This document shows positions 12,430 to 26,500 of a stretch of 64,000 nucleotides of DNA, piece after piece. How positions within the stretch are numbered: the stretch's first letter is position 1; each line of letters begins with the position of its first letter. Source of the stretch: Fistularia commersonii (taxonomy: Eukaryota; Chordata; Actinopteri; Syngnathiformes; Fistulariidae). The stretch is taken from assembly GCA_037954325.1 (NCBI GenBank), contig JBBMNZ010000034.1:5795501-5859500 (forward strand). The letters run 5' to 3'. The translations under genes were made by a program, and so were the position numbers. The notes below the pieces were generated by a model, which was not told where the DNA came from, ran no database searches, and saw only the letters and a list, made by a program, of their open reading frames with translations.

Positions 12430-15400
12430 GACCAAGATTAGTTCAATCAAAGTCAAATTTATTTGTCATTTGCATATGGCATTAGATCCTGTAAAACAGC
12501 TTTCCTTGTAAGATAATAAAATAAAGGATGTTTTTTATGCCAAATTTTTGCGGTCAGTTACAAAATCCAGAAAGGCAAAAAATCTTTACAAAAAACGCTT
12601 TACAAAACAACTTGTATTGGCATCACAATAGAAAAATCTAATTTTTAGACCCTAGCCTTTTAAATTCAATTCCAATAACTCTGCTCATCATGGTTTTTAG
12701 TAACACTAACAAAGAAAACAGAGGCTGAAGGAATAACATCATTTAGCAGATTAGCTTTTTAATTTTTTGTGAAAAAGTTTTGAGAGAAGTAGAATAGAGG
12801 TCATTTACATCAATAATCTGAGATGTTATCTAGACGATCATTTTTTAAAGAATAATAATATACAGACGGAGTCTCTTTGTTCAGTTCTTTGAAAGTTTCC
12901 TCTGCAATATGGGAAAAAGAGAGGAAGATTTCTACAGACTGAGTATATTCCCCTTTTGCCCTTGTTCAATTTATAGATATTTGTATTTATTATATTCCAT
13001 GCACGTCTTTCCTCTTAATTCATGCACTTAATTTGATTCATGGTTGCGCTGTTAGGGACTGCATTCTATTATTCTGAGTTGGTTCCCACTTAATGCAGTC
13101 TAGAGCTGAATGCAATTATTGTTATAATTCCCTCAACTGTCAACATATACATTTATTTTTTCCAAAATATTTTTCTTTTAATGCAAATGCCTTCAGACAG
13201 TAATGAGTTGAATTTCTAATGAAAACTTGTATTGGTTTTAATCGATGATCTTGAAACACAGGAATTCTGTAAAATGTCAACTTGGCATTATAACCTAACT
13301 CTTGGGAAACAATGTGTAAAGTGACAATGTGTTGTGAAATACAGGAATCCTTTAAAATACCCAGCCCCTCTCCTGTTCTCTCTGTTTGATACTCACGCAC
13401 ACATGCACCAAAATTATAAAAAAGCATATTTTTCCAAACTAAGCGTGCATTTTTAACCAACCATTGACGGGTGAAGGGATTTTGATGGCACTACACTGTG
13501 TGTGCTATATCGTTCAATCATTTCTGATGCTCCACTTTGTAGACACCCACTGTGTACTTGTCTCACCGCCAGCTGCATGTAAAAAAAAAAAAAATCAATG
13601 CTATCTGTCCACCACAAATGATGGCTTATTTTGACCCCCCAAAAAAGAAATAAAAATAAAAATTAAGTGGTCTCCTGTTGTAAGCAGTATTGTGTAACTT
13701 TTTAATTAGCCTCATATTTGTCGCTGTCAGACATGAATGAGTCCACAGAAGCTGTATCATCATGAAGGGATTACTTGTGTTTAACAAATCCCAAAATAAA
13801 TAAATAAAGAAATCCAACCAGGCCAAAAAGTTCAACAGTGGGATTATGAGATTAACTCCCGTGTTGATTTAATCTGGCCATGTTACAATGTAACAGATAC
13901 ACCCATTAACCTTTACTACATAAGATGAGTGTGTATTATCACAAGGAGACAGGAGCCCATACTAACTCAGACTGTACACTTTATGGTTCAAGCAAGTTGA
14001 ACCTTGACGTTTTCCTTCCATCTATCATATCCAATTAGCCTTGTGTGTGAACAACTTGGAAGAAAAAGAAATAGGAAATATGATATTTGCACCTAAAACA
14101 TGTATCATGGTTTGTTATCTTACTTTTAAGACAAAACACCAAAATAGAAAAATATAGATAGAGTTCAGTTAATGGCTGCGATCACAGTGCGCTAAATGAT
14201 TGCAACATGCCTTTTTTGTTTTGCTTTTCAAGTTATCCTAAAAGTTAGTATCCACCAACTGTTTCTTTTAAACTTTTCACGGCAGTTTTGTGTTAGATAA
14301 CATTCCAATCTCGGTCAAACATATCGGTTTGTCCAGTGTTTTGGATCCCCTCCTACTCTGGCATGGCGGAGGTGGAGCAGCGAGGCTCCGATGCCTTGAA
14401 GATTCGCTGTTTTAGTGACTCGCTTGGCAAATGTTTGGTTCAAAGAGGTGACCTAGCAAGTTGTAGTGTGACCAAATGTTTGTCCCTTGTCAGACAAAAC
14501 AATCAAACAAACTAACCAACCAACAAACACTATGATAAAGCGCCTCTTGCATATCCTTGCATTTCCTTTTACTCAATACCGTCTTTTCCGGATACTGTCC
14601 CAGCTCTAAACACACATTCATGCAGTTTGACAGACTGACTCATTTCTCCACTTTTGTCAATAATCCATTTGTGAAAGGGAGGTTGTCCATATCGGAGGGT
14701 CTCCTATATTATTAATTGTCGGATGTTATAATCATTTGAAGGTCAGTAACATGAAGGCTTGTGGGCCTTAAGGGCAAAATGAGAGATGATTCAACTGCAG
14801 TTTAAAAGTAAATATATATATAGTATGCACCTCAAGTGAAAAAGATTATGCAACTTTGCATGGATTTTTTTTTTTTGCACCACTTGTTAGTTTCCATCAC
14901 AATGATTGAAACAGTCTCACATGACAACATTCCCATGTTGCAGCCGTGTTGATAATGGGAGCTGCCACGCAGATATGAGAGGATTGTTCGAGCCGCACCT
15001 GGTGCCTCGCCTCGAAAGCAGTGTTAAATGTTTTGTGCTACTACATGAGAGTGAGTGGGTTGGTATCAGAGGTGCCGTGGAAGAATTTCAACAAGCCTCA
15101 CAGCGCTGGCTTATGATTGGGCTCAGATGCAGCTTGAGAAAAAAAACCTTTCAAACCGGTAAAAAAATGCTCCAAATTGAAGCTGTCAAATTTCGAAGTC
15201 AAATGTCTTTTATTTTTCTATCTGTAATTACAGCAGTCTGGTCCACGTGCTTTCTCACTTCCTGCGTGTATGTGTGAGGATCTGTATGTGGATTTATTCT
15301 CTGTAATCTTTCAATGACATGCACTAACGACGCGTTAAAGCTCAGAAAGAGCTAAAGCCATGAACCAGACCTACACACATAAACACACATGCATACATGC

Positions 15401-18239
15401 GCACATGCACACATGCACACAATATGACTGAGGGGAAGCAGGAGGCCAGAGCCCTTGGGAGGATCCACTGGGAGATTAGCCAAATCAGAACAGAAAAGTG
15501 TTTCAGAGAACGGCAGCTTTAATTTTAATGTAACTCTGTGTGTGTGGATGAGATAGCTAGAGAGAGAAAGAGAGAGACAGAGTGCGAAACAAAGAAAAAC
15601 ATGGTGTGAGACTGCATGATTGAAAATTAGTGTCCACATCCTTAAAACCAACAAAACTATTTCGGATAAATTTAATTGTCATGTAATCCATGCTGTCAGC
15701 ATCAACGTCCATCACATGCGGATATATTACAAAAGTAAATATCAAACATCTGTGGCTTGATATCACAGAAGCAGCTGGCATTAACTCATAGAAATTTAAT
15801 ATTTAAACCTACATCAACCTTGGTTTACTGTAGTGCTTCATATGTCACTACTTTGATCTCCTAGGCAAAGATTCTTATCTACTTGTCAAGCTTGATGGCT
15901 CGTATGGAGAGCAGGAATGAGGAAGGAAGAAATGAGTCATTTCAAATTAATTCAAGTTTGTTTAGTATATTTCATATAATCTGCATGGATAAAAAGTGCT
16001 TTGACAAAAAAAAAAAAAAAGACACAAAAAAGACCACTCATGTCTGAAGCGTCTAATATGCTACTGAAATGCTTTTTCAATTGAAAAGGGAGTAGGTGCA
16101 AAGGCATTTATTTTTTCAAGCTAATAAAAATGTTTGTATACTTAAATCTTACTAATGCAATAAATATTTTAGCCACTTTTGGAGCCCAGCCTTTTGTTGT
16201 AGCAGGTCTTATTTAATTTAATACAAAATTCCAGATAATTGGACCGAAATGACTGAAGGCAGCATAAAATAATTCATTTGGGTTAGTGAGACCTTTGCTT
16301 AATGATCTGAGAGATATCTTTGAAGCACGCCTACTGCGTGTGTTGTTGAGAAAATGAATTTTTAACGTGTTTGAAATTTAATCATAATTGCAATCTGCAT
16401 ACTGCTCTGCATGTCTGCTACAAAAAAAACATGGGATCCTCGAAGAACAGCAACAGCTACCTTTCTAAGAGAGCAATGCTCAGATTAGTTAAAAAAAAAA
16501 GGGTCACAATTCTAAACACTTGAGGTTTTATAACACTTCAACGTTATCACTGGAGCTTACCCTTTCCACTGACATATGTTTCTTAGGGTGACAAAGCACT
16601 GATTTAATCCCATCACAGCGGCTGTAACAGTTTCAGATTTCAGACAATCTCTAATGATTATACACGGCCTTGCAGTCGTGCACCTAAAACACAACAATAT
16701 CGTATTTACAAGACTCTTGATATAATGGCTACTTTCAATAAATCTGCTAAATAGAACGTATTATCTTGGTGTAACTTCTGGATACATAATATGAATAGAC
16801 TTTTCCTTGACTGATGCTGAAAGAGCCAGTCATCATAATGATCAGGAAATGAACCTCCACGTTCATACCTGGAACAAATGGGTCTAACATACTGGCTATG
16901 GCGACATGCATGAGCTTGAACAAAACCCTTTGTTAAGCCCTCAAAAAAAGGCGTATGAAAATCTGACCTGTGAGGGGAGAAAAAGCATATTTGTCTGAAG
17001 CAGCAGCATTTGTCGTCAGATCATCTATCTAATTTCAGATCTTGAAATGTGGTGATGAAAATGGCCTGTTCTGGGAATATTTGATATCAGAATGTATGAG
17101 CAGCATTCACAAACCTGTTTAGAGTGTTTGTTATTTTTACAAATGAAGGAGAAAACGATGGTGATTCCAAGGTCTTGTCATCAATGAGCTGTAAAGTTAA
17201 CATCATCAGCCCGGCAGCCCATAAATCAATTCAACTATTGGCTCACAGAAGTACAAGAATTGGTATAGGAGATGCCAGATGGGACTAAAATTCACATTTC
17301 AACCAACCAAACCTGAACTTTGGAGAGACCTAGTTATTTTAGCCAACCCACCAAATTCTATCAAAAGAATGCAGACATGGATTATGAGTGAGATCTTTGA
17401 CAGGCTTGTATGCTTTGCACCATTCACAGTAAAAGTGCAATGAACGGTAAAAGAAATACTTCATGCTATGTAGAAGCAGGATATTATTGTACTACAGGCT
17501 AATGTGTAGCAAATTTTGAGAAAAAGAAACTCACCTGTTGATCGTTCTCCAGGCTGAAGCAAATAATTGCTGTCTTAGCTTGGTTCTCCAGGATGCAACC
17601 TTACTTGGGAGTAACACGATAATCCTTTTCTTTCTCTCTACAGCCATAGGCTATTTATCAAGAAACGGTTTGCAAAGAGATTGTCTGAAACAAGAAATAA
17701 AAGTCTTGGATTCCCCCCTATTACCACTTATTGACTCCATTTACGGGAGACAATGTGAGTCAACATCAGTGTGATAACCTGTAGTTATGTTGTTTCTAAG
17801 TAAATGAATTCAAACTCCATGCACTCTCCATGAACACACAACAGTTTCTGATCCCAAGTGCACGGACATCAGTGAGCACAATGCAATCTGTTTAACTACT
17901 ACCCTTAGAGACATATCATTAAATGAACTAAAGCCTGCTAATCTTTTCATTCGTGCATGTCGCAAAACCTCAACTAAAATTTGTCGGCCTTCTGCAGAAT
18001 CGAATCAAGGTGAGTGACCGCATCTGCTCACGTGTTTCCGTCCATTTTACCTCAACCCTCCAATGAATTCATCTACGTACCGTGTTACAATAGAGTTTTA
18101 TGCAGCCATAAAAGAATGCCTGTAATAGCGGTGAATGTTAATGTTAATGCTAACGCGTTTGCTCATGTGACATTGTGGGTCGTAATCAGGAAAACGCCTT
18201 ATCATGAATAGAAGGCGGGTGCCACACAAAACAGGAGAT
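12430..18239. other. Intergenic downstream of tafa3, no gene seen
   Basis: AT-rich DNA with poly-A/T runs (13580-13593, 16006-16020) and AG-rich minus-strand frames around 15540-15600. A stretch at 12443-12480 (caaagtcaaatttatttgtc) looks like the end of a dispersed repeat. No exon is supportable on either strand. Confidence 0.55.
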
Positions 18240-18260
18240 TTCTATTTTCATTTGAAATGT

Positions 18261-18266
18261 TTTATT
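18261..18266 (-). terminator. tafa3: Distal poly(A) signal AATAAA
   Basis: TTTATT on the plus strand reads AATAAA on the gene strand, followed by AT-rich sequence. Cleavage is expected roughly 10-30 bases lower, near 18235-18250. It is the most likely end of the tafa3-like mRNA. Confidence 0.6.
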
Positions 18267-18783
18267 CAGTTTGTATAATACTGACACATGTACTCAATAG
18301 CGGTTAACAGGCGTTTAAAAACACAGATATTAAAACCATTAGAGCGTCAATTTCTTTTCAGCCCTGTTGATTCCATTGACACTTTTTTACACGTTTACAT
18401 GTTTCAATATATCGTAACATCTACTTGGTATTAGTCTAAGCTCCCCCCTGAACAAATTGTCTTTTGTCAAAAAAGAAAAAAAAAAAAAAACAAACAAAAA
18501 AAAAAAACAAAAGAAAATGCATCTCCAATAATGATTAAAAAAATGGCATGTGATCAGCCACCAACTATTGAACGTAAGATATTCGTATATTGGTGAAATA
18601 AAAATAAAAACAAGCAACAAAAAGATAAATTAGGAAATATCTTAACAGTTTGGAGTGGGTCTAATCTGGCACAGTTAATTCTGATGATGTCAACCAGACA
18701 GCTTGAGCCACTTGATCTGGATCCGCTCCCTTTTCGGCTGTGCCATTTGTAACGGAGGATCACCGTCTAAAATCCGATCCGGT

Positions 18784-18789
18784 TTTATT
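18784..18789 (-). terminator. tafa3: Possible proximal poly(A) signal AATAAA
   Basis: A second AATAAA on the gene strand lies inside the 3' UTR, about 400 bases after the stop. Use of it would give a short 3' UTR isoform lacking the U-rich tract. Confidence 0.3.
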
Positions 18790-19185
18790 TTTTTCGTTTC
18801 GTCCAGAGTGGGTACCAAACATAGCCAAGCCATAGAAGAGAGAGATGGGTAATAGAGTTCGATGAAGTTGTGTTTTTTATCATCGAATCCAGTGCTGTTT
18901 AGCTCACTTGTCGACGTTGCTGTGTTTTAGTAGCAGTAAAGGATTGTGTAACGTAGTCCTTTGCAGCAAAACATCAAGGACACTCAGCTGGGTAAAGGTG
19001 ATAGCGGGTAGCAGTCGAGTCCTATATCTTTAGCCACCACTCCTTGGACGTCCTCGGACAGATTGAACAACTATAGGGTCTTCATAGAAGTGCATTTGTG
19101 TACATTTCCCCACTAACTGTAGGTCCATTGTGCTCTGTCGTATCTCCGCCGCCATTGTCCTCTTCTCTTCCTTGGGCAGACAGGA

Positions 19186-19197
19186 CTATCGAGTCAC
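19186..19197 (-). CDS. tafa3: TAFA3-like protein, last coding exon (Val-Thr-Arg-stop)
   Basis: The final exon contributes only GTG ACT CGA TAG, giving residues 126-128 and the stop. It follows a clear acceptor (TTGTATTTGATTCAG). The product therefore ends KTTKVTR, the C-terminus I remember for TAFA3 and TAFA4 (TAFA2 ends VTH). A three-codon terminal coding exon after a phase-0 junction fits the usual TAFA gene structure. It was found by searching downstream of exon 3 on the minus strand for an AG followed by Val-Thr-Arg/His-stop. The exon continues as 3' UTR. Confidence 0.9.
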   Translation of the reverse strand: MTR

Positions 19198-21231
19198 CTG
19201 AATCAAATACAAAAGAAGTGGGTCAAATCTCACCGGCAATGGCTCCAAAAAGTCAAAAGTATCTATGAAGGTCAAAGAAAAGAGTGCAAAACTAGTTCTG
19301 ATACAGTACATTGGAGGTTTTAAATAATACAGAGTGCCAAATCCGCTGGCCGGAAATAATGGAGTACTTGGTGTTGTCGGTGAGGCGACAGCAACATGGC
19401 TAGCGTGGTCTCTGTCCCTTCTGGCAAGAGACTAAACAAGACACAGCTTGAATAATGGCAGTCAGCCCACGATGCCGGACTCCCATTGCCTGGCCCACTG
19501 CCATGTTATTTCATCTGTTTGTCAAGGTGGCTGCTCTAATCACACTCCCGCTTTAGCTCGTCCATCCATCTTTCCATTTTCCTTGCTCATCTATCCACTT
19601 TTGGTTTATTTCCAGCTATTAGGAGACATTTTCTACTGGCCAACTACCAAACAGACTCAAATTGCTTTTTGCAAGTCGCCTTGCTTCGACCTGTAATAGA
19701 CCTGTCTCTCCAAGATGGTCCTTTTGTTTTCTCGTGTGTTTGCTGTTATTGGGTTTGCCGGTTCTTTGCCGTCTCTACCCCAGAGCGGGCCGACTCTCCT
19801 GAACGTCCTCTTTTGTCCTCCTCATGCGGGCGCCAGCTAAGTGTAAAAGCCGTCCATTGAGGAGAGAGCTCGGAAAAGACTAAGACTAAGACTCTAAGCT
19901 ACCAGCTGAGATTGTTCTCCTGTATTTGCTCTCTATGGCTCTAGGCCATCCTCTCTGGGCCTGCTTCCATTGCCTTCAGGCATCCGCTCCTGTTCCTGAT
20001 CAAAGAGTCTGCAGGCGTTTGTTGTCACGCCAGTTCACTATGCACACACAAAGCTCCATCTCTGTGCCTGAAATGCTTTCAGGTGCTAAGTCCAGTAATG
20101 TGTCTGTTAATATCTACCTGTAGGTGGCGCTTTATGTCGCTAATTATGTGGATTTAAGTTTTTGGAGTTTACCTTTAGCAAGCATACAAGTAGTAAGTAT
20201 CATTTTTAGATCCTTTTTTTAGGTCCCCGAATGCCTCTTTTATTTGTTACCACAAGCTTGATACATGTACAATGGCTTCTGCTCAAAAAAAGATAAATGT
20301 TCAGCCATCTTATTAAATCACAGAATAGCAGATCATGGAAATCCATCACTTGAATTGTCTGATCGGCATTCTTCAACAGGATTTAATTCAACATTCCTTT
20401 CTACTATTCCAAATTTGGGGATATCCAGCCAACACAAGGCATTGGCACCTGTAGATGAACATCTCTCCATGATGCTGATGAGTCTCTTGTATTTAGAAAG
20501 TGAAACATACGTGCGTGGCCACACCTTGTACTTAATTTAATCATTTGCAACTTCTTTGCAAGCCTGAAAGGCACGGTGTGCAGTGGCTCCGTTGCCTCAC
20601 TGGGTCTGTCTGTTCATCCATATGATATATTTGGCATTGATCGAGTTGTCTTATATCCCCTCCCTCTATCCTCCCTCTGCCCTCCTCTTTTCTGCTCCCG
20701 GCCAGGGATGGAGGCGAGGACCGAAGGTGCCAAGCCATCTCTTGCATTCTTGCCCGCTCTGTAAATCTCGGCCGAAGCACGAGCTCCCTGTCAGAGGCAC
20801 AGTTGCAAAATTCTCGTTTCTCAAGTGTTTACTTTATTGGTTGTCAAATCTTATCGCGGCAACTGGACCCGGTTTCTTTCCTTTCCTTTTAAGACATTTT
20901 CTTTTATTCTTTTATCCGGCTATCACCTCTTCGTCGAGCCTTTACTCTCTCATCAACCTCCATTTTTTTTCCTCTCTTTTCCATCTCACCTGTACCTCTC
21001 TTCTTTTTTTGAAAACATTTTCCTGACTCTCTCTCGCTCACATCCTCTCTCTGTCGCTCTCAATCGTCAATTTTAATTTACGAGCCGCTCTTAATGGGAC
21101 TATAAGAGAACGTTCGATGCTATTGATCTGGATGCCTGCACATCTTGACCTCAGCACACCACACCGGAGGGGAAGAAATGCGCTCTTTTCATTGTCACCA
21201 AAACACATCAGCGAACAAACTCACAAGGCGT

Positions 21232-21233
<2 letters not shown>

Positions 21234-21278
<45 letters not shown>
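21234..21278. repeat. (CA)n microsatellite
   Basis: A perfect run of about 22 CA units within tafa3 intron 3. Confidence 0.97.
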
Positions 21279-21279
<1 letters not shown>

Positions 21280-22370
21280 TCGAACCCACACATATCATTG
21301 ATCAAAGACCTGAAAGCAAGCAACAGCAAATATTTGTGCTCTTTCAGGCTATGGCAGAGTCAGTGGAATTGCGATGCCTGGCTGAAACAGCTTTGATCTC
21401 GTTTTAGGAAATTACAAAAGCACAATTTCAAGTTGATAAAACTAAATCCGTGACATCAGATATGCGGAGCAGCGGTTCAAACGTGTTTAAACATTGCGTC
21501 ATCTTCATATCTGATTGCCCCTCATGAGCTCCTATTCAGTATCTCTAAAATAATTTTATCTGTCTTGTTGAAGGGAAAAAAAAAAGAAAAAGAAAATCTA
21601 CTTTCCCTCATGAACGGACTAACAAACAATTTGGCTCTGCCCGGCGAAGCAAAAAAGGTGAGAGTGAGCGGAGGAGGGGGTAAGAATGGAAGAGTGTAAC
21701 TTGAGGGGGCAATATCCACTTTGTTAGGTGAGAGGTGAGCAAAGGTGGAAGTGGGAAAGGAATTCTTAAGAAGCCAGGCGTTCGGGAGACTGAGTGCTTG
21801 AGCGGAATGGTGAGCACGCTGCAACGTGTGCACACTTTTCTTATTCCTCTCTTCTACCCAAGGAGATGCACTCTCCCGCCTCTGACCACGCCTTCGATCA
21901 ATTATTTATACAGAAAACAAAGGTTTTCACCCAGCCATGAATAATGGAAGGTGAGAAGGCAGAGGGAGGGATGAGGGTTATACACAGAAGAGCAGTGACA
22001 AGGGGTGAGTCTCACACCAATTCCCTACTATGACAGACAGCTAAGAGCTTGCTGGGGTCAAGTCACTGAAGGGAAGTCAGCAGAAGCCAATGTGGGCTGA
22101 GGTAGAATGATAGATTATCCTCACCTGCGCATTGTGAAAGGCCCCACAGATGGACAGTTCGTGAGGGCGGGAGAAACGTCCAAAAAGAAATGGGCACAAA
22201 TTGCTAATGCTCTCTTATGGGTGAATAGGAATATGAAAAACAAAATGAGGGCTATTAGCATTCAGGGATATCCAATAGCAAACCATTTTTGCTGTAAGTA
22301 AAATGGCATTTAAGGCAGTTGCGGTGAACCAGGGCAGGTGGAAATAGAAGGAGTAGTTATTGCCTGTGTT

Positions 22371-22426
22371 TGCGCGCGCGTGTGCGTGCGTGTGTGTGTG
22401 TGTGTGCGCGTGTGACTGTGTGTGTG
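22371..22426. repeat. (GC)/(GT) microsatellite
   Basis: Alternating purine-pyrimidine with GC blocks (tgcgcgcgcgtgtgcg) followed by GT units. Potential Z-DNA-forming tract. Confidence 0.93.
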
Positions 22427-23106
22427 GTCTTGTTCTTGTTGACCTTGTTTTTCTTCAGAGTATGTTTGATGTTTCATCCAAGATGGGTAGGATGAGAAAA
22501 CACACAGAGAGAAAATGGGCGAGGAAGAAAATAGTATGGGGTATAGAAAGGGACAAATTAGGAAATGGAAGGAAATAAAACAGTAAGTAGACGGATGACA
22601 TAAATACATCCAATAGGGATGGATGTAGGTCAGGTGAGAAAGAAAAAAAAAAACATTTTCCCAAGATGTCTGGGTTTCAACATTTTGCCTTTTCTAAATT
22701 CTTCTCTATTTTCACAGTAATTTTAACGCTGTTCAAAGGTACCTCCATTATACATTTCAGATGATGATTAAAGTTTGGGGACAGATGTAATATTCTACAT
22801 CTTACAAATGGAGCATCATTTCCTTTTTGATTCTCCCCTTCCTCTGTGTTGAGCGTGAGCTGGATGAGTGGATATGATTTAGCAGCAGCACAATTTCTTA
22901 CAAAATGAAACAGAGAACATTATCAAGACTGCACTTTAACCAACGCCTTATATCGCTTTTCTAATAATTGGCCATTTTCTATTTAGATGACAATTATAAA
23001 TCTCTGTGATGTGCACAGTAGCCTTGGCCAAGAAAAAAGTGGATGATGACTGTGACAAGGAGAGAATTGAACAGACAAAATAAAAACGCGTCAGGTGTGA
23101 ACCAAC

Positions 23107-23231
23107 CTTCGTGGTCTTGACTTTGTTGCCTACGCTGCAGCTCCATCCTGTGAGGTCTGGGAGAACCTTACACTCCTCACCTTCCATACATGGCTGCATT
23201 TGACACCACCACTTCTGAGCAACAATCGAGG
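23107..23231 (-). CDS. tafa3: TAFA3-like protein, coding exon 3 (Cys 7-10)
   Basis: This 125-bp exon completes Ala84 and encodes residues 85-125: SIVAQKWWCQMQPC, then MEGEECKVLPD, then LTGWSCSVGNKVKTTK. It holds the last four cysteines (93, 98, 104, 115) and the WWC motif typical of TAFA proteins. The acceptor ends CTTTTACCAG. The donor is AAG followed by GTTGGT, weaker than the other two but in phase 0 as required. Reading through this donor would add an unrelated tail (Val-Gly-Ser-His and on), which no family member carries. WWCQM and LPDLTGWSC favour TAFA3. MQPC and NKVKTT are shared with TAFA2 and TAFA4. Confidence 0.97.
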
Positions 23232-23524
23232 CTGGTAAAAGACAAAAAGTGAGACTTGTTCAGATTTTTTTGCCCGGTCATGTTTTTTTCCCTTATAGAA
23301 AACACTCATATAAATACTAATTCATTCACTGATTACTGAGCAAATTCCTTAGATACAGCACATAACCATAACCATATCACATAATCACTGCTGGCTCCAA
23401 AATGTCATTTAGAAAATGCAACTAAAGCAAATAAAATAAAAAAAATCAATTGATGCAAAGAGGTAGATGTCAGGTATTGTTTTCTGTTTCCTTTCATTGA
23501 TTGGTAAATCATCAGAAATGATGT

Positions 23525-23567
<43 letters not shown>

Positions 23568-23569
23568 TG
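23525..23569. repeat. A27 plus (AT)n tract
   Basis: A long A homopolymer followed by about nine AT units. It may be the relic of a retroposon tail, but no adjacent element was recognised. Confidence 0.93.
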
Positions 23570-26500
23570 TAGAACAATTGAGACGCTGGGCTCAATGCCC
23601 TGAGTGCTTAATTTACCCAAAGTACCTCACTTTACACCAAAGCCATTGACACGCAGTTCTTATTGGGAAAATAAATGTACAGAAATAGATGACTGACTCC
23701 TTTCCCATTGGCCCGGTGATTGATTTACACATCCAGTTTTCCGCAATGTTTCGCAATGCATTGTTTAATTTGTATACCGGTGTTACTCAGTGTCTGTGAC
23801 TCAGAGTGACAAGCTTTGTTTGGCAAATGCACACTTTTCAAGCCCTAAATGCACTTTACTTAGCATAACTACGAGCCACCTGTCAGCCGGTGAGAACATT
23901 CCCAGACAGGAGACGTCTTTCCCCCCATCCAAGGTGGCCCAGCAGAGATGAGTGGATTGCGGCCCATGGCACAAATCACATTCACATTGAAAACATTTTA
24001 GTAGAAAAGAGCCTCCAAAAAGCAAAAAGGAAGATGTGGAGTGAATATTCTACTTGAAAATGTTGAAATGCAAATGGAAAAAGGGCTTTTTTTTTCCCCC
24101 AGATGTATTTTTGAACGAAAATGATAAAAACATTGTTTTCTTATCATAAAAGTGCCCGAACTCCCTGTCCATTCACAATAATTATGTGTGGCATTGAAAT
24201 CTCAGATAGTTCTGTGAGAAATGTTGGCTGGGAAAGACAAAATTCACTTTTCCCCCATGTGTACCCACAAATTATGTTCAAAATAATTTGCTGTATACTG
24301 ACCTTGCAATTATCTATTAACTTTTTTCAGTTCTGATTGATCAAGGCAATAATTTACGTACTCCCATTTCGTACCCATATGACCAATAGGGGGAATAAGG
24401 AGATTTTTCTTTCGAAATATTTCAATAGCCTTGTAGCTGAGAAGATGCATAACCAGAGTTCAGTGTTTAATCCTCGGCTATTGCACTGTGTGGGGTATTC
24501 ACTGGCTGCAGGGTCATGTGAATTTCATCAGCACATAACGAATGATTTACATTTTCAATTCAAGTGGAGAAAGAAATCAAAAAGGACAAAACTGGGGGGA
24601 AAGATACGCACAAGACAGCGGAAAGGTGTTGTGATCTCATCCGGTTTCAAGTGAATTTGTTCTGAACATTTCATATAAGATTAAAAATGACTTGAACTGT
24701 CTTTGGCAAACATCACAGGGAAAAGAAATTCTCAGAAAGCTACATCAAGAAGAACAATCAGATTTAGAGAAAAGTAACAAAAGGAAATACAATTAAAGTC
24801 TTCATCAGCAGAGAAAAACAACCTTATTATCAAATCTTTTTGTCAGCAGACATCTTACATAATAGACACATTATGTAACAGCATGTTTGCTGTGTACCTT
24901 TTCACTCAAATCACGTACATGTACACGCTGGCCTTATTCCCAGGGGATTCATGACACTCTGAGAGAGACGTTTGTTGTACAAAAGAGCTTAATAGCCGTC
25001 AGGGGAATTTTCAGAGGGTTTCACAGTAATCGGAAGTTCTCCACACTGCATTGTCATTTTGCTGGCCGATTACGTCAAAGACATCAATTTGTCAGCTTTT
25101 TCTCCATTGGACTTTCTGCATCCATTTTAAGATATTTGAGGTTTTAAAACCATAAGTGGTTGCTGAGTTTGTGTGTGTATAGGATGCTAATATTTATAGT
25201 CATTCTTTCTTTTAAATCTGTTTTTTTTTGTATATGTCTGAATGATGTCCTTGGGTGTTGACTAAGGCGCCTTATATAAATTTAATGAAATAAAACAAAC
25301 CTTCCACAAATCATCCACAAAATCAGCATCAATGAATTGCCTTGCGACAGAAGGCCAGGTTGGGATGTCAAATTATCAAAGAGATATTGAATATAAAAAG
25401 CCAAGTATAAGGGCCCTCCCCGAGAGAGTGAAAAAAAAAGAAGTACAGGCAATGAAGCATCACTTTTCTGAACAATAGTCCTGCTGTAGCCACTGGAACT
25501 TATCAGCAACAGGGCTGTCACTTCACATGATATCAGCAGCTGATGTAAAATGGCTTAAAAAAATGCCCTCACAGAGAATACTTTATCTGGGAAATAGAGC
25601 AAAAAGTGATGAAAGCTGGAAAAAAAAATCTCCTGAACTCCAAAGATATTATACTTCTACGATCAGGGGTTTGAACTGAATGTCTCTACATGCTTGCAGG
25701 AAGGCCAGTGCAAAATGAACATTCATAGTTGGGGAGCTATATTTAGTGATACAAATTGTTTTTGTTTTAATTATGTGGCAAATGGAATTGTTTTCAATGA
25801 AGAAAGTAAAATACAGTAATATTTTCATAATATTAGCATTTCTTTTTTAATTTAATCAAACAATCTGGATTAGAAACAAGAACCCAGTTTTCTCTTCTAA
25901 TAACAAATACATGTGACTATGATTTGAATGACTTCACAGAACTCTTATGACAGTAATAAATGATGGAAAAAAAAGACTATTTCAGCCGTCAACGTTATCG
26001 ATTCAAGAACGTACACATAAGTTCTAAGAAACAAAATCTTTTGCGAGCTTTCAAAAAGTTGTTTTGTTCTATAAATGTTTTGATGGAGTAAATGCTTTAG
26101 AATTCGGCCCTTATCCTCCAATTGATCATAAAGACTGCAGATACACTCAGTGCGTATAACAGCTATAGAGTGTAAGTGCAAAAAACAGCAGACACCTTCA
26201 ATAATGGATGAAAGGATTTAGAAAAATGAATATTTCATTGTCTAAGTGGGTGTGCAGTTGATTTTTTTTTTTTCACCATGTTGATCACATTAGGACAGGG
26301 TGAGAAGCGACATATATTACTCTGTAGTTGTTTGGTGTTGAAACCGTGAAGAAACATGAATAAACATAGAGGGACATCATGGCCTGCTCTGTCAGGTACT
26401 CCAGACTGCTTCACACAGACATTATTTTTACTTCTTCTTGGGTCCCAGTATGTTTGGGCAACATTTCAAAAGGCTCAGTCCAAAAGCAAAAGCTGTCAAA

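Larger units (their letters stand above)
18240..19185 (-). other. tafa3: 3' UTR of tafa3-like gene
   Basis: About 945 bases follow the stop codon on the minus strand before the best poly(A) signal. The UTR starts with a short CpG-containing stretch (GGCGGCGG) and later carries a long U-rich tract, seen as A-rich plus-strand sequence at 18474-18520. No coding frame of interest is present. The 3' end is inferred from the signal position, since no transcript data are available. Confidence 0.7.
19198..23106 (-). other. tafa3: tafa3 intron 3 (3.9 kb)
   Basis: The intron between KTTK and VTR. It contains a perfect CA tract at 21234-21278, a GT/GC tract at 22371-22426 and a TC-rich stretch around 20640-21060 that produces long chance frames. 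I see no repeat family I recognise and no second gene. Confidence 0.8.

Noticed and set aside
20583..21026. 147-codon open frame on the plus strand, the longest in the window
   Set aside because: It runs through TC-rich low-complexity sequence, encodes a Leu/Ser/Phe-rich product with no domain, and lies inside a tafa3 intron.
22948..23106. Read-through of exon 3 past its donor, adding a tail to the TAFA domain
   Set aside because: No family member has such a tail, and an in-phase last exon ending Val-Thr-Arg exists downstream.
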